From Anaerolineae bacterium (lineage in GTDB: Bacteria > Chloroflexota > Anaerolineae > UBA3071), in contig JARYMM010000021.1 in the NCBI GenBank assembly GCA_029907105.1, positions 1-57,768 of the forward strand: 57,768 bases of DNA, written 5' to 3'. Positions 33,501 to 40,825 of this stretch are shown here, one piece after another. The notes below the pieces were generated by a model. That model did not search any database and was not told the DNA's origin. It was given only the letters and a program-made list of their open reading frames with translations. Within the stretch, counting starts at the first letter, position 1. The number at the start of each line of letters is the position of its first letter. A program made the position numbers and the translations under genes.

Positions 33501-34002
33501 TCGTGCCAACACCACCTACTTTGTCTCCCCTGTGAGCCTGACGCTGCCGGTGCTCTCTTGCCACGGTGGCCTATTGGCCGTGAGCGGGACGGAGGTGTTC
33601 CGGCTGGAACAGCCGCGGCAGATTATCCACGTGAGCGATTTCTGCAATGAGTGCGGCAACTGCGCCACCTTCTGCGTACACCAGGGCCGCCCCTATGCGG
33701 AAAAGCCCCGCCTCTTCCTGGACAGGAGCGACTTCGAGCGGGAGGAGAACAACGCCTTCCGTATTGAGGGAAACACCATCCGGCGGCGTCAAGGCGGTCG
33801 AGAGTCGCAGCTTTCGTTCAAAGATGGTACAATGGTGTTCGAGAACGCGTGGCTGAGGGTGACCCTCTCCCCAGCCTTTGACCTGCGCGACATGGTGCTG
33901 AAGGAGCCGTTCGAGGGCATCCTCTCCCTGAAGGAGGCGGCGGAGATGGCCGTGATTCTCGAGGGCGTGAGCAGGTCCTTGTCCTTTTTGTTGGCAATCT
34001 GA
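30589..34002 (+). CDS. ygfK: YgfK-type flavin/Fe-S oxidoreductase (putative selenate reductase subunit family)
   Basis: A 1137-aa protein, somewhat longer than E. coli YgfK (about 1030 aa). N-terminal dihydropyrimidine-dehydrogenase-like TIM barrel: PIGPAAGPHTQLAQN, GGRFIELKTVQ, CIDMEDEGYN, TLSTMHGCPPDEIERI, FGVKLSNTL, KPGGYSRLL. The middle carries a Cys-rich segment and a glutamate-synthase-like FAD/NAD module (VAVIGAGPSGLSAAYF, VIGGGDTAMDAARV, GGDCVEGPASIIAA). The C terminus has CDKCAEVCPNRAN and CNECGNCATFC clusters. It is expected to pass electrons to or from a Mo hydroxylase or purine ring. Its former selenate reductase name is historical. The extra length largely coincides with three repeat-derived segments listed separately. 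The ATG at 30589 has GAGAGGGGA. Confidence 0.9.
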   Translation: MSDVMRVQPFAVLLTRILREWDGSQSIFGIHRSLFYTPRPDSPYATHMFGCHLATPIGPAAGPHTQLAQNILCAWLSGGRFIELKTVQVMDELEIPRPCIDMEDEGYNVEWSQELRLEQSAGEYIKAWVLIHVLRRLLGFEGRVPFGTIFNMSVGYNLEGIQSPPMQRFMDRLQNPAEDLAAIQHILETQFPQFTDLPIPNHPITNNVTLSTMHGCPPDEIERIARYLMEERGLHTTVKLNPTLLGKEAVMHILHDHLGFTEIHIPDRVFEHDLQYDRAVELITRLQQVAAQRGLTFGVKLSNTLAMANHKGVLPGDEMYMSGRALYPITIKLFHKLAQEFDGRLNVSYSAGADALNVTTILACGARPVTAVSDLLKPGGYSRLLQYLENLEREMQARGATSLEELARDGLANLERAAAEALQNRRYKKSYFPYGLPKVESGLGLFDCITAPCVAQCAVGQDVPAYAWLIAQGEYERALEVILARNPLPGVTGYVCTHLCQTRCTRNNTDEPVAIRALKRFAAEWGDQETRRAGGQETGGKRQAASMVEPLFVTPSPPLRVSESASAQVAVIGAGPSGLSAAYFLALNGVQVVVFEAKDMAGGMMRLIPSFRLPEAIIQQDIERIARLGVEIKLSHPLTRPPETLLQEGFDAVYIACGFQKGSRLDIEGIEGEGVFMAFDLLERTRRGEQVNLGARALVIGGGDTAMDAARVAQRLTGQPATIVYRRSRQEMPASAEEVAGLLEEGNLLLELATPVRVIRRAGRVVALECLRNRLGEPGKDGRRLPIPIEGSEFRIEADSIIVAIGQRPDLAFLDGSRVTVRRDGAIAADPICGLAGVEGIYAGGDCVEGPASIIAACADGRRAAEAICAQLGIQFTPPLAPLTPSTSLRTSPTLSQGEREVSLSEEDILRVKRVRARREPQHGPEMVPPAQRRGFELIEATLTAEAAQAEARRCVQCAAFCDKCAEVCPNRANTTYFVSPVSLTLPVLSCHGGLLAVSGTEVFRLEQPRQIIHVSDFCNECGNCATFCVHQGRPYAEKPRLFLDRSDFEREENNAFRIEGNTIRRRQGGRESQLSFKDGTMVFENAWLRVTLSPAFDLRDMVLKEPFEGILSLKEAAEMAVILEGVSRSLSFLLAI
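31153..31205. repeat. In-frame heptamer array inside ygfK (first)
   Basis: TTACCGA, TTCCCAA, ACCCAAT-type units encode QFTDLPIPNHPITNN, between LETQFP and VTLSTMHGC, residues about 189-206. The family normally goes almost directly into the TLSTMHGCPP motif. Confidence 0.65.
32161..32232. repeat. In-frame octamer/heptamer array inside ygfK (second)
   Basis: GACCAGGA-type octamers followed by GGCAAGC/GACAAGC heptamers encode QETRRAGGQETGG and KRQAAS, in the linker before the FAD-binding VAVIGAGPSG. Confidence 0.65.
33236..33292. repeat. In-frame dispersed repeat inside ygfK (third)
   Basis: CACCCCTTCGACTTCGCTCA followed by an ACCCTCTCCC/GGGAGAGGG palindrome. This sequence type is a common intergenic repeat in bacteria. 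It encodes PSTSLRTSPTLSQGE, near residues 883-902, between the FAD domain and the C-terminal Fe-S region. Confidence 0.65.
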
Positions 34003-34019
34003 GCCCGCAGGGACATTGC

Positions 34020-34106
34020 TGGATTGGTACACTGGTACAATTGGTACTTGGGTGATTGGTAGATTGGGAAGAAATTTACCAATTTGCCAGTTACCAGTTT
34101 ACCAAT
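34020..34106. repeat. Inverted GATTGGTA/TACCAATC array
   Basis: GGATTGGTACACTGGTAC-type units on the left and TTACCAATTTGCCAGTTACC-type units on the right are complementary and would form a long imperfect hairpin. It occupies the 123-nt gap between ygfK and the hydroxylase gene, and no gene lies inside. Confidence 0.7.
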
Positions 34107-34125
34107 CTGCCAGGGAGCGAGACAG

Positions 34126-36921
34126 GTGCGATTGACAGTCAACGGCGTTGACTACGATCTGGAGGTCAGCCCGGAGGCAAAGCTGGCTGACGTGCTGCGC
34201 CGCTCGCTGGGCCTGACGGGCACCAAGATCGGCTGCGGCGAAGGACAGTGCGGCGCCTGCACGGTGCTGGTGGACGGGCAGCCGGTGCGCTCCTGCACCT
34301 ATCCCGCCCGCCGCGCGGCCGGCAGGCAGGTCCTGACCATCGAGGGGCTGGCAGCCAGTTGGGGAAACCCGGACGAACTGCACCCCCTGCAGCGGGCCTT
34401 CATCGAGCACGGCGCGGTGCAATGCGGCTTCTGCACGCCAGGCCTGTTGATGTCGGCCGCCGCCCTTTGGAACCGGATGGTGGCCTCCCCTTCCGAGCCG
34501 GTGACCGATGAGGAATTGAAGCACGCCCTGCGGGCCAACATCTGTCGCTGCACCGGCTATGCCAGCGTGCTGCGTGCCCTCCGCTCCGCCGTGCATGAGT
34601 TCCAGACCGGCCACCCCCTCCCGCCGGTGGAAGCCGAGACGGTACCTGCCTTACGCGTGGTCGGCCGCTCCCATCCCCGACCGGACATGGTGGCCAAGGT
34701 CACCGGCGAAGCCCGCTTTACCGATGACATCTCCTTCCCCGGCATGTTGTACGGCGCGGTGCTGCGCGCCGCCTATCCGCACGCCCGCATCCTGGCCATT
34801 GACACCGGCCAGGCAGCCACCTTGCCCGGCGTGCGGGCGGTCCTGACCCATCGAGACGTGCCTGGCCGCAACCGGCACGGGCTGGTCATCCAGGATTGGC
34901 CGGTGCTCTGCGCGGAGAAGGTGCGCTACCTGGGCGATGCGGTGGCCCTGGTGGCCGCCGATACGCCCAATATCGCCGCCGAGGCCTTGAAGCGGATTGA
35001 GGTGCGCTACGAACCGCTGCCGGTGGTGGGCAATGCCGAACAGGCCCGGCAACCCGATGCTCCCCTGGTGCACGAAGATTGGGAGGGAGGCAATCTGCTG
35101 GCCCATATCAAGGTGCGCCACGGCGACGTGACGCAGGGCTTTGCCGAAGCGGACGTGATCGTCGAGCGCGTGTATCACACGCCCATGTACGAGCACATGT
35201 TCCTGGAAGCGGAATGCTCCATCGCCGTGCCCGCCGGCTACGACCCCGATCATCCCAAGCTGACGGTCTACGTCGGCTCGCAGATCCCCTATGACGACCG
35301 GGAGCAGATCGCCGCGGCCATGAACCTGCCGCCGGAGCAGGTGCGGGTGATCGGCCCCCTCATGGGCGGCGGTTTCGGCGGCAAGGAGGATATCGCCGGG
35401 CAGATCCATGCCGCCCTGCTGGCCCAGGCCACGGGCCGGCCGGTGAAAGTCCTCTACAGCCGCGCCGAGTCGATGCTGGCCCATCCCAAGCGCCACGCCA
35501 CCACCATCCGCCTCAGAACCGGGGCCAGGCGAGACGGCACGCTGACGGCGGTGGAGGCCGAACTGCTGGGCGATGCCGGGGCCTACGCCAGCCTCTCCAC
35601 CAAGGTGCTCACCCGCACCACCACCCACGCCACCGGCCCCTACGAAGTGCCCAACGTCAAGATTGACTGTTATGCCCTGTACACCAACAATCCCCCGGCC
35701 GGTGCCTTCCGCGGTTTTGGCGTTCCCCAGTCTGCCTTCGCCGTGGAACAGAACATGGACATCCTGGCCCACGAGCTGGGGCTAGATCCCATCGAGTTGC
35801 GCCGCAAGAACGCGCTGCGGGTGGGTTCCACCACGGCCACCGGCCAGGTTCTGCGGGAAAGCGTCGGCCTTCTCGATTGCCTGGATTGGGTGGCCAACCA
35901 CGTGCGCGAGCTGGCCGGTCAGGAGTCCGGCCAGGAACAGAAGGTTCGGAACGCCCGGGTTGCCTGGGGCTTCGCCGTCGGCTACAAGAACACCGGCCTG
36001 GGCGACGGCGCCGACGATGCTGCCGAAGCGGAGATCGAGGTCTATCCCGACGGCACGGCGGCTGTGCGCTCCAGTTCGGCGGACATGGGGCAGGGGCTGA
36101 CGACGGTGGTGGCGCAGATGGCCGCCGAGGAGCTGGGCCTGCCGATTGGCCGGGTACGTGTGCTCCTCTCGGACACCGACCTTACGCCCGATGGCGGCCC
36201 CACGACCGCCAGCCGGCAGACCTTCGTCACCGGCAATGCTGTGCGGCTGGCCGCCTGCGCCATGCGCCAGAGGCTGGCCGCCGTGGTGGCAGAACGCTGG
36301 GATGTCCCTCCCGATGCCATCGTCTTCGAGGAGGGCGAATTGCGTGCGGGCGGCCAGGTTGCGGGCTTCTCCGAGGCTGTCCAGTGGCTTATCGCCGAGG
36401 GACGTGAGCCGCGTCTCACTTACCGTTACAGCGCGCCGCCAACGCGCCCGCCGGGGCAAGGGGGCGACATGCATTTCGCCTTCAGCTATTGCGCAGAGGC
36501 AGCGGAGGTGGCGGTGGACGAAGAGAGCGGCGAGGTGCGGGTCCTGCGCCTGGTTGCCGCCTGCGATGTCGGCCGGGCGATCAACCCGCGGGCGGTGTTG
36601 GGCCAGATCGAGGGGGGCATGATGATGGGCCTGGGGGCTGCACTGACCGAGGAGTACGTCGTCGAGCAGGGCATCCCCCGGACGCGGCGCATGGCTGACT
36701 ACCGGGTGCCGCTCATCCGTCACATGCCGGAGATGCATGTGCACATCGTGGAGCACCCCACGGCGGCCAGCCCTTACGGAGCCAAGGGGGTCGGCGAGTT
36801 GCCCACCATCCCCACGGCACCGGCCATCTGCAATGCCATCGCCAACGCCGTGGGCGTGCGTGTGCAGCGCCTGCCCGTCCGGCCGCAGTGGCTGCTACAG
36901 GCCATGCGAATGAGGGAGTGA
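34126..36921 (+). CDS. xdhD: XdhD-like molybdenum hydroxylase (2Fe-2S and Mo domains fused)
   Basis: A 931-aa enzyme. N-terminal plant-type ferredoxin domain (CGEGQCGACTVLVDG), second [2Fe-2S] domain (CGFCTPG ... CRCTGY), then the two Mo-pterin domains. GGGFGGKEDIAG, GAFRGFGVPQ and the catalytic-Glu segment GAKGVGELPTIP are present. No FAD domain is fused, as in E. coli XdhD (about 956 aa), so YgfK is a plausible electron partner. Family members accompanied by YqeB are thought to need a selenium-modified Mo centre. It likely hydroxylates a purine. The GTG at 34126 with GGGAG 8 nt upstream is preferred to an upstream ATG that would translate the repeat. Confidence 0.88.
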   Translation: MRLTVNGVDYDLEVSPEAKLADVLRRSLGLTGTKIGCGEGQCGACTVLVDGQPVRSCTYPARRAAGRQVLTIEGLAASWGNPDELHPLQRAFIEHGAVQCGFCTPGLLMSAAALWNRMVASPSEPVTDEELKHALRANICRCTGYASVLRALRSAVHEFQTGHPLPPVEAETVPALRVVGRSHPRPDMVAKVTGEARFTDDISFPGMLYGAVLRAAYPHARILAIDTGQAATLPGVRAVLTHRDVPGRNRHGLVIQDWPVLCAEKVRYLGDAVALVAADTPNIAAEALKRIEVRYEPLPVVGNAEQARQPDAPLVHEDWEGGNLLAHIKVRHGDVTQGFAEADVIVERVYHTPMYEHMFLEAECSIAVPAGYDPDHPKLTVYVGSQIPYDDREQIAAAMNLPPEQVRVIGPLMGGGFGGKEDIAGQIHAALLAQATGRPVKVLYSRAESMLAHPKRHATTIRLRTGARRDGTLTAVEAELLGDAGAYASLSTKVLTRTTTHATGPYEVPNVKIDCYALYTNNPPAGAFRGFGVPQSAFAVEQNMDILAHELGLDPIELRRKNALRVGSTTATGQVLRESVGLLDCLDWVANHVRELAGQESGQEQKVRNARVAWGFAVGYKNTGLGDGADDAAEAEIEVYPDGTAAVRSSSADMGQGLTTVVAQMAAEELGLPIGRVRVLLSDTDLTPDGGPTTASRQTFVTGNAVRLAACAMRQRLAAVVAERWDVPPDAIVFEEGELRAGGQVAGFSEAVQWLIAEGREPRLTYRYSAPPTRPPGQGGDMHFAFSYCAEAAEVAVDEESGEVRVLRLVAACDVGRAINPRAVLGQIEGGMMMGLGAALTEEYVVEQGIPRTRRMADYRVPLIRHMPEMHVHIVEHPTAASPYGAKGVGELPTIPTAPAICNAIANAVGVRVQRLPVRPQWLLQAMRMRE

Positions 36922-36923
36922 CC

Positions 36924-38384
36924 ATGTCTATGAAAACAACACAGGATCAATTGCTCATCACCCACGGCACGCTGGCCACCTTCGGCGAGCGCCACGAGGT
37001 CATCGAGGATGGTGCGTTGCTCATCAGAGGGAACGAAATCGCCGCCATCGGCCCCAGCGCGGCGTTGGAGGGAAGCTATCCCGATGCTGAGCGGCTGGAC
37101 GCCGCCGGCCGGCTGGTCATGCCCGGCAGCATCTGCGCCCACACGCATTTCTACGGCGCTTTCGCCCGTGGCCTGGCCATCCCCGGCGCGCCGCCGGAGA
37201 ACTTCCCCCAGATCCTGGAGAAGCTCTGGTGGCGGCTGGACAAGGCACTTCTGTGGGAGGATGTGCGGCTGAGCGCCCTGGTCTGCCTGATGGACGCCAT
37301 CCGTCATGGGACGACCACGCTCATAGACCACCACGCCAGCCCACATGCCATTGACGGCTCGCTGGATGTCATCGCCGAGGCGGTGCAGGAAGCGGGCCTG
37401 CGCGCCTGCCTCTGCTACGAGGTGACCGACCGGGATGGTCCCGAGAAGATGGCCGCAGGGATACAGGAGAATGTGCGCTTCATCAACAAGGTTTCAGGTT
37501 TCAGGTTCCAGGTTCCAGGTTTGGAGACAGGGCAACCCGAAGCCCTTCGGGCTGAGCCCTTCACTGCGTTCAGGGCAGGCTCTCAGGGCGAAGCCTTGAA
37601 CATGGGACCTGAAACCAGGATTGCCGGTACCTTTGGCTTGCATGCCTCGCTCACCCTGAGCGAGGAAACGCTGGCCCGCTGTGTGGAGGCCGCCGCGCCG
37701 CTGGGGGTTGGGTTTCACATCCACGTGGCCGAGGACAAGGCCGACCAGCAGGATAGCCTGCGCCGCTCCGGCCTGCGGGTGGTGGAACGTCTGCAACGGG
37801 CGGGCATTCTCGGTCCGCGCACCATCGCCGCCCATTGCGTGCATATTGACGCCTACGAGAAGGACATCCTGCGGGAAACCGGCACGCTGGTGGTGCACAA
37901 CCCGCGTTCCAACATGAACAACGCCGTGGGCGTGGCCGACGTGGAGGGGATGCTGCGCCGCGGCGTCACCGTCGGCCTGGGCAACGATGGCTTTTCCAAC
38001 AACATGTTTGCCGAGATGAAGGCTGCCTATCTGGTGCACAAGCTGCACCGGGGCGACCCCCGCGCCATGCCCGGCGATGTGGTGATGCAACTGGCCTACG
38101 CCAACAACGCTCAGATCGCCGCCCGTTTCTTCCCCAGGCCGCTGGGCGAGCTGGCCGTGGGCGCTTACGCCGACGTCATCATCCTCGACTACCGCCCCTT
38201 CACGCCGCTTTCGGCGGGCAACCTGCCCTGGCATATCCTCTTTGGCGTCGAAGGCTCCGAGGTCACCCACACCATCTGCGGCGGCAGGCTGCTGATGAAG
38301 GAGCGGGAGTTGCTCACGCTGGACGAGGAGGCCATCGCCGCCCGGGCGCTGGAGCGGGCGCAACAGGTCTGGAAGCGCTTCTGA
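36924..38384 (+). CDS. ssnA: SsnA-type aminohydrolase
   Basis: A 486-aa amidohydrolase of the SsnA family, related to guanine and S-adenosylhomocysteine deaminases. Metal-site segments are HTHFYGAFARGLAIPG, DHHASPHAIDGSLDV, GLHASLTLSEET, HIHVAEDK, IAAHCVHID and GLGNDGFSNNM. It is expected to deaminate guanine or a related purine. E. coli SsnA is about 442 aa. The excess of about 44 residues matches the in-frame repeat at 37490-37616, which separates ENVRFIN from IAGTFGLHAS. The ATG at 36924 has GAGGGAG, 2 nt after the xdhD stop. Its TGA overlaps the next ATG. Confidence 0.9.
   Translation: MSMKTTQDQLLITHGTLATFGERHEVIEDGALLIRGNEIAAIGPSAALEGSYPDAERLDAAGRLVMPGSICAHTHFYGAFARGLAIPGAPPENFPQILEKLWWRLDKALLWEDVRLSALVCLMDAIRHGTTTLIDHHASPHAIDGSLDVIAEAVQEAGLRACLCYEVTDRDGPEKMAAGIQENVRFINKVSGFRFQVPGLETGQPEALRAEPFTAFRAGSQGEALNMGPETRIAGTFGLHASLTLSEETLARCVEAAAPLGVGFHIHVAEDKADQQDSLRRSGLRVVERLQRAGILGPRTIAAHCVHIDAYEKDILRETGTLVVHNPRSNMNNAVGVADVEGMLRRGVTVGLGNDGFSNNMFAEMKAAYLVHKLHRGDPRAMPGDVVMQLAYANNAQIAARFFPRPLGELAVGAYADVIILDYRPFTPLSAGNLPWHILFGVEGSEVTHTICGGRLLMKERELLTLDEEAIAARALERAQQVWKRF
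37490..37616. repeat. Repeat element inserted in frame in ssnA
   Basis: About 127 bp bounded by perfect 10-bp inverted repeats (GGTTTCAGGT / ACCTGAAACC). It opens with GGTTTCA/GGTTCCA heptamers. Its core (37543-37605) is identical to 19173-19235 upstream of carbamoyltransferase 2. It adds about 42 residues without a stop codon. Confidence 0.8.
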
Positions 38385-39232
38385 TGAGCGAGTACGAGGT
38401 ATCTCAACCCAAACGCGTGGTTCTCAGCGAGGCGCGCGTGCCGTATCTGACCGGGCAGGAGCGCCAAATCGTGGAGCGTTTCCTGCAGCGGCTGGCCGAG
38501 ATCGGCAGCCATCGCCTGCGGCGGGTGGTCCTCTACGGCTCCAAGGCTCGCGGCGACGCCGAGCCAGAATCAGATATTGACCTGCTCATCGTGGGCGACG
38601 ACCTGGCGGAAGTGGTGCAGCGCGTGCAGCGGGCTCTGGAAGAGGAGGATACCGCTGCCAGCTACTTACAGCCGTTGGTGCTATCCGATGAGGCCTATCG
38701 AGAGCACCGGGATCTGCGCTTGCCACTGTACGTGAACATCCGCCGCGAAGGGGTGGAGTTGTGGGATGAGGCCGCGCGCGAGTGGGAGGAGCGCACCACA
38801 CCGTTGAACTTCGAGGAGGGCAAGCCGATGGAGCAGGCGGACGTCGTTAAGGAGATCATCATTCTCTATTGGGAAAAAGCGGAGCGCGAACTGGAGAATG
38901 TGCGCCTGTTACGAGATCACCAGCGCTGGACGCGTGCGTTGTCTTGTGCTTACTACGCGGCCTTCTACGCGCTGACGGCGGCGCTTTACTCGCTCGGCGT
39001 CGTGCGTAGCAAGCACACCGGCATCCGTTCGGCGCTCAGCCAGTTCCTCGTAGCTCCGGGGTTGGTCGAGGAAGAGTACAAAGACATCTACCACCTGCTC
39101 TTCAAGGCCAGGGGCTGCAGTGATTACGAGCCGCGGTACAAGCCGCTGGAAGCGGAGACATTACAGCTTCTCGGCGATGCGGAACGTTTTGTGCAGCGCA
39201 TGGAGAAGTTCCTGCGAGATCAGGGATACTGA
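38384..39232 (+). CDS. Fused MNT nucleotidyltransferase-HEPN protein
   Basis: A 282-aa protein. Residues 45-130 form a minimal nucleotidyltransferase with GSKARG (52-57) and SDIDLLIV (catalytic Asp pair 64/66). Residues 145-280 form a HEPN helical domain (CAYYAAFYALTAALYSLGVV, RSKHTGIRSALSQFL). In most genomes these are two adjacent genes, with the HEPN RNase toxin neutralised by MNT-mediated AMPylation. Here they are one polypeptide. The ATG overlaps the ssnA stop (TGATG). The typical HEPN Rx4-6H motif is not clear, so RNase activity is uncertain. Confidence 0.8.
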   Translation: MSEYEVSQPKRVVLSEARVPYLTGQERQIVERFLQRLAEIGSHRLRRVVLYGSKARGDAEPESDIDLLIVGDDLAEVVQRVQRALEEEDTAASYLQPLVLSDEAYREHRDLRLPLYVNIRREGVELWDEAAREWEERTTPLNFEEGKPMEQADVVKEIIILYWEKAERELENVRLLRDHQRWTRALSCAYYAAFYALTAALYSLGVVRSKHTGIRSALSQFLVAPGLVEEEYKDIYHLLFKARGCSDYEPRYKPLEAETLQLLGDAERFVQRMEKFLRDQGY

Positions 39233-39290
39233 TTCCATCCCCACCGGTGCACTTGCAGTTGATCTGGATCGCTCGCAAAGGGTAACACCG

Positions 39291-40700
39291 ATGTGGCAGA
39301 ATTATCACTTGCCTTCAACACGTTCTGAGGCCCTGGCTCTGCTGGCTGAGCACGGCGAAGACGCCCGCGTCATCGCCGGCGGCACGGACCTCATCCTGGA
39401 GCTGGAGCGCGGCGTGCGTCACGCCCCCACGCTGGTGGACATCACCCGCATCCCCGGCCTGGACTCCATCGCCCTCGAGGACGGCATGATCCGCCTCGGC
39501 CCGCTGGTGACTCACAGCCAGGCGGTGGCGTCCCGCTTGCTGGTGCAGCGCGCCTTCCCCCTGGCCTTGTCTTGCTGGCAGGTGGGCTCGCCGCAGATCC
39601 GCAACCAGGCCACCGTCGCCGGCAATCTGGTCAATGCCTCGCCCGCCGGCGATGCCATCACCCCGCTCTGGGCGCTGGGCGCTTCGGTGACCCTGGCCAG
39701 CCGGCAGCGGGGCGAGCGGGTGCTGCCCTTCGAGGAGTTCTTCCTCGGCGTGCGGCGCACGGCGTTACAGCCGGACGAGATGCTGGTGTCCGTCCAGTTC
39801 CCGCCGCTGCAAGCGAACGAGCGGGGCACCTTCCTCAAGCTGGGGTTGCGCCAGGCCCAGGCCATCGCCGTGGTCAACGTGGCCGTGGTGCTCGCCTTTG
39901 ACGGTGGCAGGGTCTCCCGCGCCCGCATTGCCCTCGGTTCGGTGGCGCCGACCATCATCCGCGCCCCGGAGGCGGAGGAGAGTCTGGTGGGCCAACCGCT
40001 GACGGAGGAGACGGTGGCGCGGGCGGGCGAGTTGGCAGCGGCCGCCGCCCGGCCCATTGACGACATCCGCGTCAGTGCCGCCTATCGCCGGGCCATGGTG
40101 CGGGTGTTGACCGTGCGTGCCCTGCGACAGCTTGCCGAGGGGAGCGAGCGAAGCGGCTGGCCGGTGCATCCGATTACTCTGAGGGGGAAAGAGGTTGCGG
40201 ATTGCGGATTGCGGATTGCGGATTGCGGATTAGCAGGCCCGGATAGTACGGTGTGCTTCATCGTTAATGGGCGTCAGGTGGCTGTGAAAGGCGCAGGCCA
40301 GAAGACGCTGCTGCGCATGCTGCGCGAGGACCTGGGCCTGACGGGCACGAAGGAGGGGTGTGCCGAAGGGGAGTGCGGTGCCTGCACCGTCTGGCTGAAC
40401 GGCATGGCCGTGCAGAGCTGCCTGGTGCCCGCGCCGCGCGTCCACGGCGGCCGGGTGACCACTATCGAGGGACTGGCGAGCGAGGGGCGATTGCATCCGG
40501 TGCAGGAGGCGTTCATCGAGGAAGGGGCGGTGCAGTGCGGCTACTGCACGCCGGGGCTGATCATGTCCGCTGCCGCGCTGCTGGCGGAGCTGCCGCAGCC
40601 GGAACGGGCGGAAATCCAGCAGGCACTCGCCGGCAACCTGTGCCGCTGTACGGGGTACTTCAAGGTGATCAGGGCGATAGAGCGAGCAGCGATGATATGA
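39291..40700 (+). CDS. Xanthine dehydrogenase-type FAD and 2Fe-2S subunit (fused)
   Basis: A 469-aa electron-transfer subunit. The N-terminal FAD domain has [34 protein letters not shown] and [17 protein letters not shown]. The C-terminal 2Fe-2S domains have [15 protein letters not shown] and CGYCTPG ... CRCTGYF. In E. coli XdhABC these are separate B and C subunits. The fusion linker (residues about 300-316, [12 protein letters not shown]) is encoded by a GATTGCG heptamer array, so the repeat may have created the fusion. Its partner is the Mo subunit at 40826. The ATG at 39291 has CAAAGGG upstream; the longer in-frame reading into the preceding gene is rejected. Confidence 0.88.
   Translation: MWQNYHLPSTRSEALALLAEHGEDARVIAGGTDLILELERGVRHAPTLVDITRIPGLDSIALEDGMIRLGPLVTHSQAVASRLLVQRAFPLALSCWQVGSPQIRNQATVAGNLVNASPAGDAITPLWALGASVTLASRQRGERVLPFEEFFLGVRRTALQPDEMLVSVQFPPLQANERGTFLKLGLRQAQAIAVVNVAVVLAFDGGRVSRARIALGSVAPTIIRAPEAEESLVGQPLTEETVARAGELAAAAARPIDDIRVSAAYRRAMVRVLTVRALRQLAEGSERSGWPVHPITLRGKEVADCGLRIADCGLAGPDSTVCFIVNGRQVAVKGAGQKTLLRMLREDLGLTGTKEGCAEGECGACTVWLNGMAVQSCLVPAPRVHGGRVTTIEGLASEGRLHPVQEAFIEEGAVQCGYCTPGLIMSAAALLAELPQPERAEIQQALAGNLCRCTGYFKVIRAIERAAMI
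40194..40232. repeat. GATTGCG heptamer array forming the FAD/2Fe-2S linker
   Basis: Five near-perfect GATTGCG units encode [13 protein letters not shown]. They sit exactly between the FAD domain and the ferredoxin domain of the fused subunit. Confidence 0.8.
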
Positions 40701-40825
40701 TGGCTTCCTCTTCCCTGAGAGTGTCCGGATCGAGGCCCTGAGCGATGAGGTAACGGCGGAAGGTATCCTGCCTGTGGTGAGATTGTCCTTTTTGGTTTCC
40801 GGCTTGTCCGGGTCAGGGGATGAAC

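Noticed and set aside
30589..34002. Frameshift or chimera in ygfK because of low-complexity stretches
   Set aside because: The frame stays open through all three stretches and family motifs continue in the same frame on both sides.
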